Origin: Myxococcales bacterium
Lineage (GTDB): Bacteria; Myxococcota_A; Polyangia; Palsa-1104; JAEUJZ01
DNA length: 64,000 bases
Direction of reading: 5' to 3'
NCBI GenBank assembly: GCA_016794365.1
Contig: JAEUKB010000059.1
Coordinates: forward strand, 62,001-126,000
Positions 8,034 through 17,970 of this stretch are shown here, one piece after another (the stretch's first letter is position 1; the number at the start of each line of letters is the position of its first letter). Made by a program: the position numbers and the translations under genes. A model generated the notes under the pieces. It did no database searches, was not told where the DNA came from, and worked only from the letters and a program-made list of their open reading frames with translations.

Positions 8034-8690
8034 CTAGCGCTTACGAATCACAGTCAGACCGTCGGCAAGTGGCAGCATCGCCACTTCGACGCGCGGATCC
8101 GCAGCGACGGCATCATTACAGTCACGTACAGCCACAAGGGACGGATCTTGATCGCTTGTATCGAGCACGCGACCGTCGCGCAGCACGTTGTCTATTAGCA
8201 AGAGCCCGCCGCTGCGCAGCCGCAAGAGCACTTCTTCGTAATAGTTTCGCTGGTTTACTTTGTCAGCGTCGATAAAGCCAAGGTCAAACAGCGGCTCCAC
8301 CGGCAGCGCACGCAGCGTCTGAAGCGCGGGACCAATGCGCAGATCGATCTTGTGCGCGACGCCAGCACGGGCAAAGTAGCGTCGAGCCATCGCAGTCCAT
8401 TCATCGCTGACATCACAGCAGATGAGCGATCCGTGCTCGGGCAGCGCGCGGGCAATGCAGATCGCGCTGTAACCGGTGAAGGTTCCAATCTCGATGGCGC
8501 GCACCGCTGAAATGGATCGAGTCAACAGCGACATCAGCGAGCCTTGCAGCTCTGCAATCTGCATCACCTGGACTTCGCCAAGCTGCGCGGTTTCCGTCGC
8601 CAGTTCGTGAAGCAGCGCGTCGCGTCGCGTCGAGTGCGCGGTCAGATACGCTTCCAGCTCTGGGTTCATCGAGACAAAGTGCGTGGACAT
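8034..8690 (-). CDS. Class I SAM-dependent O-methyltransferase
   Basis: 218 residues of the caffeoyl-CoA/catechol O-methyltransferase type (Methyltransf_3). Motif I is AIEIGTFTGYSAICIAR (SAM binding), followed by LICCDVSDEW (acidic residue for the ribose) and the family metal/substrate region DLGFIDADKVNQRNYYE, then GGLLLIDNVLRDGRV with the second metal-binding D-N pair. It starts 10 bp after rodA on the same strand with GGAG six bases before ATG 8690, so it is the distal gene of the mre operon. The natural substrate is unknown; nothing in the sequence ties it to cell shape. Confidence 0.9.
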   Translation of the reverse strand: MSTHFVSMNPELEAYLTAHSTRRDALLHELATETAQLGEVQVMQIAELQGSLMSLLTRSISAVRAIEIGTFTGYSAICIARALPEHGSLICCDVSDEWTAMARRYFARAGVAHKIDLRIGPALQTLRALPVEPLFDLGFIDADKVNQRNYYEEVLLRLRSGGLLLIDNVLRDGRVLDTSDQDPSLVAVRDCNDAVAADPRVEVAMLPLADGLTVIRKR

Positions 8691-8700
8691 CTAGACTCCG

Positions 8701-9798
8701 TTAGTACTGATAGCGTCTCGCCGAGACGTTGTAGACAAGCCCAAGCGCAGCCATCACGGTCAGCACCGACGAGCCTCCGTACGACACGAGTGGCAGCGTC
8801 ACACCGACGACGGGAGCCATGCCAATCACCATCGCGATGTTGATCGAGACATGCCAAAACAGCAGCGCTGCGCAGCCGAGCACCAAGTAACGGCCAAAGC
8901 GATCGCGACACGCCGCCGCAATGTGCAGCGTCCACAGAATCAGAAACAGAAAGCTCGCGAGCAGCAGCAGACAGCCGAGCAGTCCCCACTCTTCGGCCCA
9001 GACCGCGAAGGGAAAGTCGGTCCAGTGCTCGGGCAGAAACTGCAAGTGGTTCTGCGTCCCACGCAGGTAGCCTTTTCCCGTCAGCCGCCCCGAGCCAATC
9101 GCAAACAGCGCTTGCCGCGCGTGATAGCCGGTTCCCGTCGGATCCAGCTCGGGATGAAGGAACGTCAGCAGCCGCTTCTTTTGGTATTCCTTGAGCCCAA
9201 AGCGCACGATCAAAAACGCTCCCGACAGTCCCACCGTCAGAACCCAGCCTTTGATTCGCGCAGGCAGCGGCACCAAAAAAAACACCGACAGCGCGAGCAG
9301 CCCACACAGCAGCGCCGTTCCCAAGTCCGGCTGCTTCAAGATGAGCAGCGCCGGAACAATCCACAGTGCGTGCCACAAGAGCGCATAGCGCCAGGGACGC
9401 AGGCTCATGTCTTTGGGATCGCTCGAAAACAGCTGCGCCCCGAGCAGGATCAGCGACAGCTTCATCAGCTCGGACGGCTGAATGCCGAACGAACCCCAGC
9501 CAAACCAGCGCCGTGAGCCATTGACCACTTTTCCGACGACCAGCACGGCGGCCAAAAGTCCCGTCACGCCCAGATAGCCCGGCCACGCCAGCCGCTTGAG
9601 AAGCTGCTGATCCAAAAGCGCCACTCCGACGAGCAGCAGCACACCGATGGCCATCCACAAAAGCTGCGACGAAAACATCCCTTTGGGCGCAACCCTCGTC
9701 GCTGAATACAAGTTCACCAGCCCGAGCGCGATCACAAACGCGACCACCGCCGACAGCGGCCCATCAATCAGCGACCAAGTCCGACGCAGCGCCGACAT
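8701..9798 (-). CDS. rodA: Peptidoglycan glycosyltransferase RodA (SEDS family)
   Basis: 365-residue SEDS membrane protein that polymerises lipid II glycan strands for lateral wall growth together with PBP2. About ten hydrophobic helices. Family signatures: GSRRWFGWGSFGIQPSELMK in the middle and AIGSGRLTGKGYLRGTQNHL with the periplasmic FPEHWTDFPFAV-type loop, where the conserved Trp-Thr-Asp lies, then GMAPVVGVTLPLVSYGGSS near the end. Length is usual. It begins 5 bp after mrdA on the same strand, the standard pairing of glycosyltransferase and transpeptidase of the elongasome. Confidence 0.97.
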   Translation of the reverse strand: MSALRRTWSLIDGPLSAVVAFVIALGLVNLYSATRVAPKGMFSSQLLWMAIGVLLLVGVALLDQQLLKRLAWPGYLGVTGLLAAVLVVGKVVNGSRRWFGWGSFGIQPSELMKLSLILLGAQLFSSDPKDMSLRPWRYALLWHALWIVPALLILKQPDLGTALLCGLLALSVFFLVPLPARIKGWVLTVGLSGAFLIVRFGLKEYQKKRLLTFLHPELDPTGTGYHARQALFAIGSGRLTGKGYLRGTQNHLQFLPEHWTDFPFAVWAEEWGLLGCLLLLASFLFLILWTLHIAAACRDRFGRYLVLGCAALLFWHVSINIAMVIGMAPVVGVTLPLVSYGGSSVLTVMAALGLVYNVSARRYQY

Positions 9799-9803
9799 TG
9801 CGA

Positions 9804-11786
9804 TTATCTGGCTCCGGCAGAAGCAGGCAGCGTCGTCGATAGCTTCGAGGAGGTCGCTTCAGCAACCGGACGCGGCTTGTGTTCAGGCGAGACGCGATCG
9901 AAGTACCCTTGAATGATCTTGGTTGCCGTCGGTGCAGCGACGTGACCACCGAGTCCGCCGTGTTCTACCAGCACAGCGACTGCGATCTTGGCATTTCTCG
10001 ACGGAGCGTAGCCAACAAACCAAGCGTGATCGTTTTTTTCGTCCCAGCCACTCGATTCGCCACGACGGTTTTTGCGAACCTGCGCGGTTCCCGACTTGCC
10101 CGCGATATCAAGTCCTTCGATAAACGCCGTACTGGCTGTGCCTTTGTTGTCCGCGACGACATCGACGAGCGCTCGACGCATCCGCTCCAGAGACGACGGC
10201 AAGATCGGAAGCTGCGCCCGAAGCTGCGGGGAAAACTGCTCGACGGGCTCTCCCGATGGCTTTTCCAGCCGATCGACCAGCATCGGCTGATACAGCTTTC
10301 CACCGTTGCCCAGCGCCGCATACGCCATCGCAAGCTGGAGCACCGACGCGCGCACCGCACCTTGTCCAAGCGCCGTATTCAGCGCGTAGCCGCCTCGGAA
10401 ACCACCATGCTGACGGTAATACTCCAGCGTCGGAACAAAACCGCTCGCTTCGCCCAGACCCAGCGCCATCGGCTGTCCGAAGCCAAAGCGCTCCGCCCAG
10501 CGCGCCATTCGCTCCAGGCCCACCTTTTCCGCGAGGTGATAAAAATAAACATTGCACGACTGAGCCAGCGCCTCGTGCAGCGACACCGGACCGTGCGCCT
10601 TCATGCAGCGAAAGACGTGTCGTCCCAGCTCGTAGCGACCGTGACAGACCTGCTTCTGATCGGGATCAATCAGCCCTTCTTCTAGCGCCGCCAGCGCCGG
10701 GATGATCTTAAACGTCGAGCCCGGATAGTACGTCTCGCGCAGCACCTTATCGAGCAGCGGACGAAACGGATCGCTTTCCATTCGCTGCGCCTCGGCCCGC
10801 GACAGCCGTCCCCCGAGCAGGTTCGGATCGGGACTTGGATAGGAAGCCATCGCCAGCACTTTGCCGCTCTCGACTTCCACCACCGCCGCTGCTGCTGAAG
10901 CATGCCGCGACAGCGCGTCCTCGACGATTCGCTGAAGCTCTAGATCGATCGTGAGAACCGCCGTCAGACCCGGCTGCGGATCGCGTCGCATCTCTTGCGG
11001 AGCCAGCTGCGCCATCTCACCCAGCTCGTTTTCGCTCTTGCGACGACCGTGCGCATCGACGAAGAACCGCTCAAAGCCGGGACTGCCACGCAGCTTCGAT
11101 TCCAGGCGCTGCTCCATTCCCGAGCGTCCGACGGAATCACCGTGCTTGTAGCCGCGCTTCAGATCGTCCGGTCCCGCCAGGTTCAAGTATCCGAGCAGGT
11201 GTGCCGCTGTGTTCTTCTGTGGGTACACCCGCCGCGTCCGAGCTTCCATGTCGATGCCCGGAAGCTGATCTTTTTCCGATTCCAGCGCCGCGAGCTGATC
11301 CCGACTGATGTCTTCTGCGACCAGCAGCTGCTTGCTCGCATCGGCACCGCGCTTGCTCTGAAGCTTTTTGCCGAGCGCCTCACGCTGCTCCTCCGACAGC
11401 TTCAGCAGCCGTCCCAGCCGCAGCAGCGTCGCTTCCGAGACATAACGCGGCGTCGCATAGACATGAAACGTGGGCCGGTTGTCCGCCAGCACCGCACCGC
11501 TGCGATCGCGAATCTGACCGCGCACCGCTGCCAGCTCTCGCTCGCGAATGAAGTTGCTGGTGCTTTTTTGTAGGTAATCGTCGCCGCGCAGCGCCTGAAG
11601 CTGAATCAGCCGTCCTGCCAGCACCAAAAACGCCGACACCGCGATGAGCGCCGCCACACGCAAAGGCAGCGGAACACGCAGCGAGGCAGTGGTCGGCTCT
11701 CCAGCGGCTCCACCCGACGGTGCGAGTGAAGTTTGAAGCCCGATCCGCAGATCAAAGTGCAGCTTGCGTCGGCGAAAAAGTCTCAT
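9804..11786 (-). CDS. mrdA: Penicillin-binding protein 2 (elongation transpeptidase)
   Basis: 660-residue class B PBP that cross-links peptidoglycan in the elongasome. Layout: short basic N-terminus and one membrane anchor (about 35-60), pedestal/dimerisation domain (65-230, with QLQALRGDDYLQKS and VRGQIRDRSGAVLADN), transpeptidase domain from about 270. Catalytic motifs are all present: STFK in YYPGSTFKIIPAL, SCN in LAQSCNVYFYHL and KSGT in IAGKSGTAQV. Start ATG 11786 overlaps the mreD stop as ATGA; a longer in-frame extension would run through mreD and is rejected. Confidence 0.97.
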   Translation of the reverse strand: MRLFRRRKLHFDLRIGLQTSLAPSGGAAGEPTTASLRVPLPLRVAALIAVSAFLVLAGRLIQLQALRGDDYLQKSTSNFIRERELAAVRGQIRDRSGAVLADNRPTFHVYATPRYVSEATLLRLGRLLKLSEEQREALGKKLQSKRGADASKQLLVAEDISRDQLAALESEKDQLPGIDMEARTRRVYPQKNTAAHLLGYLNLAGPDDLKRGYKHGDSVGRSGMEQRLESKLRGSPGFERFFVDAHGRRKSENELGEMAQLAPQEMRRDPQPGLTAVLTIDLELQRIVEDALSRHASAAAAVVEVESGKVLAMASYPSPDPNLLGGRLSRAEAQRMESDPFRPLLDKVLRETYYPGSTFKIIPALAALEEGLIDPDQKQVCHGRYELGRHVFRCMKAHGPVSLHEALAQSCNVYFYHLAEKVGLERMARWAERFGFGQPMALGLGEASGFVPTLEYYRQHGGFRGGYALNTALGQGAVRASVLQLAMAYAALGNGGKLYQPMLVDRLEKPSGEPVEQFSPQLRAQLPILPSSLERMRRALVDVVADNKGTASTAFIEGLDIAGKSGTAQVRKNRRGESSGWDEKNDHAWFVGYAPSRNAKIAVAVLVEHGGLGGHVAAPTATKIIQGYFDRVSPEHKPRPVAEATSSKLSTTLPASAGAR

Positions 11787-12337
11787 GTCCACAGACCCGG
11801 CCTGGCTACTCTTGATCCAAACCGAGCGTCGATGCGGCTTAGCACAGATATCGTAAGCGGCGCTACCCCCGCAGTCAGGACAAGCTGCATCGGCACGCTG
11901 CGCAGACCGCTCCACAACAGGTCACGACTTCCGTCGGAAATGAAGACAATCACCGTCAGCATCAGCCGAAGCACCAAGAGCGCCAGCGCCGCCACCGCAC
12001 CTTGCGCAGCCCGTCCACCGACCAGAAGCTGCGCCGCCACCCGATGCAAAAACAGCAGCAGCAGCGCAAAGCCGAGCGCACGAAGTCCCGTCGGTGTTCC
12101 CTCAATCAAATCCGAGACATAGCCCATCGCCGCTCCCAGCGCGAGCATCCCGAGCGCCGACGCATCTCGCTGCGCAGCCAGACCACCACCGCTGTGACGA
12201 CTGGTTAGCCCCGCATACAGCGCCACGATCAGCGCAAAGTCCGGCAGCGGCCAGCGCGTCAGCAGCGAAAGTCCCGTCGAAACAATCGAGCCCAGGATCG
12301 CCAAAAGCAACAGCAAGACCACCCGCGAGCCGCTCAT
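11783..12337 (-). CDS. mreD: Rod-shape determining protein MreD
   Basis: 184-residue integral membrane protein with five to six hydrophobic helices, the usual MreD size. Motifs are weakly conserved in this family; the recognisable part is LPDFALIVALYAGLTS followed by a Gly-rich loop and LGAAMGYVSDLIEGTPTGL, where the D-x3-G-T/P-G-L pattern is typical. It links MreC to the MreB filament. Overlaps mreC upstream and mrdA downstream, each by 4 bp (ATGA), which argues for translational coupling of the set. Confidence 0.93.
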   Translation of the reverse strand: MSGSRVVLLLLLAILGSIVSTGLSLLTRWPLPDFALIVALYAGLTSRHSGGGLAAQRDASALGMLALGAAMGYVSDLIEGTPTGLRALGFALLLLFLHRVAAQLLVGGRAAQGAVAALALLVLRLMLTVIVFISDGSRDLLWSGLRSVPMQLVLTAGVAPLTISVLSRIDARFGSRVARPGLWT

Positions 12338-13227
12338 CGCGGAACTCCGGCACCTCGAGCTGCCTCGAAGCCACGCTTGCCAGCATCGGGATCGGGTGGC
12401 GGCGGCGGCGACAGCACGATCAGCACTTCCCGCAAGTGCGCAAACGAGACGCTCGGCTCGACCTCAATCTCTTGGTACAAGCTGGCATCGCTGCGTCGCA
12501 CAGCAACAATTTTCCCGACGGGAAGATCGCGCGGAAAGCTACCGCCAAGGCCAGAGGTCAGCACATCGGAGCCGATCTCGATCGCTTCTTTTTTCAGCAC
12601 GTACTCGACGCGACACAGATAACGATTGTCGCTGCCGGTTCCCTTCATCACGCCTCGGCTCTCGCTGCGCGGAATCACCACGTCCACCGCCGAGCGCGCG
12701 TCGGTGAGCAGCTGAACGTCGGCATACGGTCCAATCGCGCGTGCGATCCGTCCGACGACACCTTCCGCCGCGATCACCGGCATTCCGGGCTTTACTTCGA
12801 CGCCATTGCGATCGATGCGAACCCGAACCACTCGGAACTGACGGGAAGTCTCGACGGAAATAACCTGCGCCACCGCCGTATCAGCCAGCACCTGCGCACG
12901 CAGATCCAGCAGCCGTTCCAGACGCTGAGCCCGCAGAGCCAGCGCAGACTGACTGGCCAGCTGTGACTTCAGCTCTGCGTTTTGCCTTCGCAGCGTCTGA
13001 TTTTCTTGCTGCACTCCGACGAGCGCGACATAGCCAGTCCACAGCGACGAGACACGACCGAACAGGCCAGCGACAACACCTTGCACCGGCGCAACCAGAC
13101 GAACCACCACGCGATCAAGCAGCGTCTGCCGTTCCGGAGCCTTGACGCTAAAGCGCAGGATCACAGAGAGGATCAGCAGCAGCGCCGCACCGACGAGAAG
13201 GCTCCTGGCCCGACGGATAAGCGACAA
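12334..13227 (-). CDS. mreC: Rod-shape determining protein MreC
   Basis: 297-residue bitopic protein that connects the elongasome enzymes with MreD/MreB. Membrane anchor at about 9-28 (SLLVGAALLLILSVILRFSV), coiled coil at 65-110 (VGVQQENQTLRRQNAELKSQ), then the beta-rich periplasmic domain with the family stretches KPGMPVIAAEGVVGRI and LLTDARSAVDVVIPRS and LTSGLGGSFPRDLPVGKI. The start is TTG 13227 (MSLIRRARS), preceded by an AGGATC; no ATG is available. The C-terminal tail is Pro/Asp rich and probably disordered. Confidence 0.95.
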   Translation of the reverse strand: MSLIRRARSLLVGAALLLILSVILRFSVKAPERQTLLDRVVVRLVAPVQGVVAGLFGRVSSLWTGYVALVGVQQENQTLRRQNAELKSQLASQSALALRAQRLERLLDLRAQVLADTAVAQVISVETSRQFRVVRVRIDRNGVEVKPGMPVIAAEGVVGRIARAIGPYADVQLLTDARSAVDVVIPRSESRGVMKGTGSDNRYLCRVEYVLKKEAIEIGSDVLTSGLGGSFPRDLPVGKIVAVRRSDASLYQEIEVEPSVSFAHLREVLIVLSPPPPPDPDAGKRGFEAARGAGVPR

Positions 13228-13235
13228 GTGAGATC

Positions 13236-14482
<1,247 letters not shown>

Positions 14483-16240
14483 ATGTCGCTTACTTGGTTT
14501 GCAACGCGATCGAATCGAAGGCTTGGCTGGGCGCTGCTGTTATCGACGCTGTCGATCCACTGTGGAGACGAACCGCAGCCGCAGCCGGGCTATATGCCGC
14601 CGCCGACCTCCACGCTGGTTGAGCAGGGCCAAGTGGCCATCCGTCGCGAGGTCTTTTTGGTGGCTGCTCCGTCGCCGAGCGCCAATCCGCTGCTGGTCGA
14701 AAACGCCGCCACGCCGCCGCAGTACAACTTTGTGCGTGTGGTTCGTTATCGCGTCGATACCGGGACGGAAGCGCCACGACCGGCACGCGCGATCATGCTG
14801 ATGATGCCGGGCTTCCTCGGTGGTGCGGGCAGCTTCGATCCGCTGGCCAGAGCCCTGGTTCGCCGCAGCCAATCCGACGGAGCCATCGAAGCCTGGGCGA
14901 TCGATCGTCGCAGCAACCTGCTCGAAGATCAGCACGGTCTCGACGTGGCCGAGGTCAAGCAAGATCCCGAGCTGGCCCGTCGCTATTACTTCTCAGCGGA
15001 AGAGATCGAAGGCCGTCGCTATGCCGGGGTCAAACCGCAAGATGAGCTGGCGTTTGTTTCCGAGTGGGGATTAAAGACCACCGTCGATGATCTGCGCCAA
15101 GTGGTGCGCCTTATTCCCCAAGCCGATCGTCGCGCACGGCTGTTCTTGCTGGGTCACTCGCTTGGTGCATCCATCGTCGAGCAGTACGCCGCGTGGGACT
15201 TTGCCGGAACCGCTGGATATTCAGAGCTAGCAGGCCTGGTTCTCGTCGATGGACGCAGCGGCAGCGAAGGAAGCGCCAAGCTGCCATTTGGCGAAGATGA
15301 ATACGTTCATGGCGTCAGCGCGGGCTCGTTTGGGCGCGTCGGACTGCAACAAATCCGCCAAAACGATCGCTATTTTGTGCTGCCGCTTCTCGGTGGTGAT
15401 GTCTATCCAGTGACGGCAATTTCCGCGCTGCGAGCGGCCTTTTCCCCGGCAGATATCGTGAGCGATCCCGATCGCGATGTCGCCATGCGTGTGCTGATTG
15501 GACGACGTGATCTGCCGCCGATGACCAACCGTGCTGTCGTCGGATTCGCGTTTGATGAGTCGTCTTGTAACCTCTCGTTTGCGTCGGTGTCGTGTGGTCA
15601 GTCGAGCGGTGGTCCGCTGGAGGAATACAGTGGCGTCCTCGGTGGAAAGCTGCTGCGACCCGCCGATCCGCGCGCAACCTATGACTGGCAAGAGCCGCTC
15701 GACGATGCGCAGGCGACCACGCTTCTCGATCTGGCCAAGTCGTGGTTTTCCGGCCCGTCGCTCGACTTTGCAGAGTGGTATTTTCCAGTCCGTCTGACGC
15801 TCGACGCGGTTGCAGCGGGAACACTGACCCTGCGAGAAACCGACTGGCCGGTGGCGCGCTACGGACTGCGAGCGATGCATGGCGCCAAGCTCGATCTGCC
15901 GATCTATGGACTGGCGACGCAGCTTGCCGGAAAAGGCGCGGGCGATCCGCAGGCGTTTGACGCGCTGCGCACGCTGCTTGAGACGGTGCCGATCGGTCCG
16001 AACCGTCCGCTCGCCGGAACCCCGAGAACGGATGCTGCCGCGTTTACGGTGCGAGCCGACGACAAGCTGACCCACATCGATCCGCTGATGGGCCACGACA
16101 AGCCAGGCTCACGCAGTCACAGCTTCTATCAGTCGCTCGTCGAGTTCATGAACAAGAGCAGCCCGTCTGGAGGCATCGTGTTTCAAGTTGCTCCGACGCC
16201 ACCGCCCGTGACACCCGCGACGAAGCGATCAGTCTTCTAG
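14483..16240 (+). CDS. Lipoprotein alpha/beta hydrolase
   Basis: 585-residue predicted lipoprotein: basic start, hydrophobic helix and lipobox-like LSIHC (Cys at about 23), then a Pro/Gln-rich linker. An alpha/beta-hydrolase core follows, with the oxyanion region MLMMPGFLGGAGSFDPLAR (about 100-120) and the nucleophile elbow LFLLGHSLGASIVEQ (GxSxG, about 220-235). The family catalytic His is plausibly in DKLTHIDPLMGHDKP near residue 545. Likely an exported esterase/lipase-type enzyme; the substrate is unknown. ATG 14483 is chosen because it places the signal peptide at the N-terminus. The stop overlaps the convergent VWA-FHA gene by 12 bp. Confidence 0.75.
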   Translation: MSLTWFATRSNRRLGWALLLSTLSIHCGDEPQPQPGYMPPPTSTLVEQGQVAIRREVFLVAAPSPSANPLLVENAATPPQYNFVRVVRYRVDTGTEAPRPARAIMLMMPGFLGGAGSFDPLARALVRRSQSDGAIEAWAIDRRSNLLEDQHGLDVAEVKQDPELARRYYFSAEEIEGRRYAGVKPQDELAFVSEWGLKTTVDDLRQVVRLIPQADRRARLFLLGHSLGASIVEQYAAWDFAGTAGYSELAGLVLVDGRSGSEGSAKLPFGEDEYVHGVSAGSFGRVGLQQIRQNDRYFVLPLLGGDVYPVTAISALRAAFSPADIVSDPDRDVAMRVLIGRRDLPPMTNRAVVGFAFDESSCNLSFASVSCGQSSGGPLEEYSGVLGGKLLRPADPRATYDWQEPLDDAQATTLLDLAKSWFSGPSLDFAEWYFPVRLTLDAVAAGTLTLRETDWPVARYGLRAMHGAKLDLPIYGLATQLAGKGAGDPQAFDALRTLLETVPIGPNRPLAGTPRTDAAAFTVRADDKLTHIDPLMGHDKPGSRSHSFYQSLVEFMNKSSPSGGIVFQVAPTPPPVTPATKRSVF

Positions 16241-17752
16241 CCGAAACTTGAGCTGCGTTCCGTCGCCCAGACGCAGCAGATCGCCGTCGTTTACCAGCGC
16301 GCGCCCGGCGACACGCTGTTCATTGACAAACGATCCCGACGGAAGTCCATAGTCGATCAAGAAGAAACCGTTTGGCTCGCGTCGGATCTCACAGTGGCTG
16401 GGACCCAGGCTGGAATCGCCGGGAACCTGCAAGTTGGTCGATCCAGCGACGGAGCGTCCGACGATAACGGTGTGCTCGATCGCGATCCGCTGTCCCGCCA
16501 GCGCCCCAATGCCGATCAGCGTCGCTCCGAGCTGGCGCGCACCACGCATCGTCGGATAGCCCGCAGCCTGCATCGGAACCACCGGCAGCGTCGCCAGCCC
16601 CGGCTGTCCGGGCACCTGCGACGGCGAATTTGGCTCTAACGGTGGCATGCCCAGCTTCTGCGCTTTCCGTCGCAGCACAAACAGTGCGCCCTGCGCCGCG
16701 CCCCACAGTCCGACGAGCGTCAGCACAATCCCGAGCAGCCACTTCCACCACGTACTCGGCTTCGGCGGCGGAACACCCGGCTGCATCAGCGGACTCGACT
16801 TCAATTCCCCACACTGGAGCACAAACTGCGAAGTCCGCAGCGCTTCCAAGTCAAGTTTTTTGGCCGAAAACGTAAAAACGTGGCCTTTCTTTAGCTCTTC
16901 GGACAGGTTCTGGAACTGATCTTTGAGGTCCGTGTCTTTCTGTGCCCAGCGAAACGTCCCGCTCGATCGCTTGGCCAGCTCACCCAGGTTGAGCAGCGGG
17001 CCTCGGTCATCGCGCGGAGAAAACGCAATCGGAAACAGCGGCACTCCGTTTTGACGCAGCACGTCACCGATTCGCTTGAACGTCTTGCGATCCATGATCT
17101 GGTTCATTCCGTCGGACAGAACCACGATCGCTTTGCGCGGCGGCGGCAGCGACTCTCCGCTCTTGTCTTTGCCCGGCTGCACTTTGTTGAGCGCGACGAG
17201 CCCCGCCTGAATCGCGTTGATGAGCTGCACATCGCCTTGGTCGTCGGGATTGATGTCATCGATGATCGGCAGCAGCGCAGCGGGTGCCAAAAACACCGGC
17301 GTCGGCTCTAGCTCGTAGCCAAACTGGACCAGCTTGACCTTGGTTCGCGGCGGCAGCGACTCCAGAAACTCGCGCAGCGTCTCTTTGATCTTGTCAAACG
17401 ACGGTGCAAACAGCGCGGAGATCTCGACGGCCAGCACCACGTACAGCTCGTGCCCTGCCCGCTCAAACGGCTCGGCTTTGTCGGGCTTGGCGACGGGCTT
17501 TCCGTTCACCAGCAAGCGATACACCGACGCTGGACGCTCGGTGCTTACTTGACCTTCTAGCTCGACGACACCACCGATGACCTTGATCTGGCCACCATCG
17601 CCAAACTGCGACAGATCGACACGCTCCAGACGGCAGCGAGGCCTACTCGCCCAAGCGCTCGACGCCAGCCCAAGCAGCCCGACGAGCATCAGCAACCACG
17701 TCCATCCTGTGCCCGGCCTGCGGGTCGGATCCTTGAAGTGGTCACTTTTCAT
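16229..17752 (-). CDS. Membrane protein with periplasmic VWA and C-terminal FHA domain
   Basis: 507 residues. N-terminal signal/anchor (about 18-36), then a von Willebrand A-type domain (about 90-290) with the Rossmann strands VVLAVEISALFAPS, KVKLVQFGYEL and KAIVVLSDGMNQ. A transmembrane helix follows at about 340-362 (WWKWLLGIVLTLVGLWG), then a forkhead-associated domain at about 420-507 with the phosphothreonine pocket motifs GRS, SHCEI and NG/SFVNEQR. FHA binds phosphothreonine, which implies cross-talk with Ser/Thr kinases. The MIDAS DxSxS is changed to ExSxL here, so metal-dependent binding by the VWA part is doubtful. Topology puts VWA outside and FHA in the cytoplasm. Confidence 0.85.
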   Translation of the reverse strand: MKSDHFKDPTRRPGTGWTWLLMLVGLLGLASSAWASRPRCRLERVDLSQFGDGGQIKVIGGVVELEGQVSTERPASVYRLLVNGKPVAKPDKAEPFERAGHELYVVLAVEISALFAPSFDKIKETLREFLESLPPRTKVKLVQFGYELEPTPVFLAPAALLPIIDDINPDDQGDVQLINAIQAGLVALNKVQPGKDKSGESLPPPRKAIVVLSDGMNQIMDRKTFKRIGDVLRQNGVPLFPIAFSPRDDRGPLLNLGELAKRSSGTFRWAQKDTDLKDQFQNLSEELKKGHVFTFSAKKLDLEALRTSQFVLQCGELKSSPLMQPGVPPPKPSTWWKWLLGIVLTLVGLWGAAQGALFVLRRKAQKLGMPPLEPNSPSQVPGQPGLATLPVVPMQAAGYPTMRGARQLGATLIGIGALAGQRIAIEHTVIVGRSVAGSTNLQVPGDSSLGPSHCEIRREPNGFFLIDYGLPSGSFVNEQRVAGRALVNDGDLLRLGDGTQLKFRLED

Positions 17753-17970
17753 CGCATTTCATCGTATCCGATGCGGGCAAGCAGTCTCAACCCACCGCCG
17801 CCAAAACTGCGCCAAATCCGTGCAGCTCGACCACGCCGCTCGGTAAGCAGTTCGCTTGTTCGGCGCTTCGGCGCTTCGGTGCTTCGGTGCTTCGGTGCTT
17901 CCGAGTGCTGGCGCCGATCGGTCCGTCCAAGTTCGTTTACTGCGTAGCCAGCCTCGGGTATCGTGCGTCC
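17753..17970 (+). promoter_or_regulatory. tyrS leader region with short tandem repeat
   Basis: 218 bp between the VWA-FHA gene (minus) and tyrS (plus), holding both promoters. It contains an 8-bp tandem repeat at 17859-17898. I looked for T-box features and saw none. Confidence 0.35.
17859..17898 (+). repeat. Five 8-bp tandem repeats upstream of tyrS
   Basis: Five contiguous units of ttcggYgc (two with C, three with T), ending about 70 bp before the GTG start of tyrS. Non-coding as annotated here. Confidence 0.85.
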
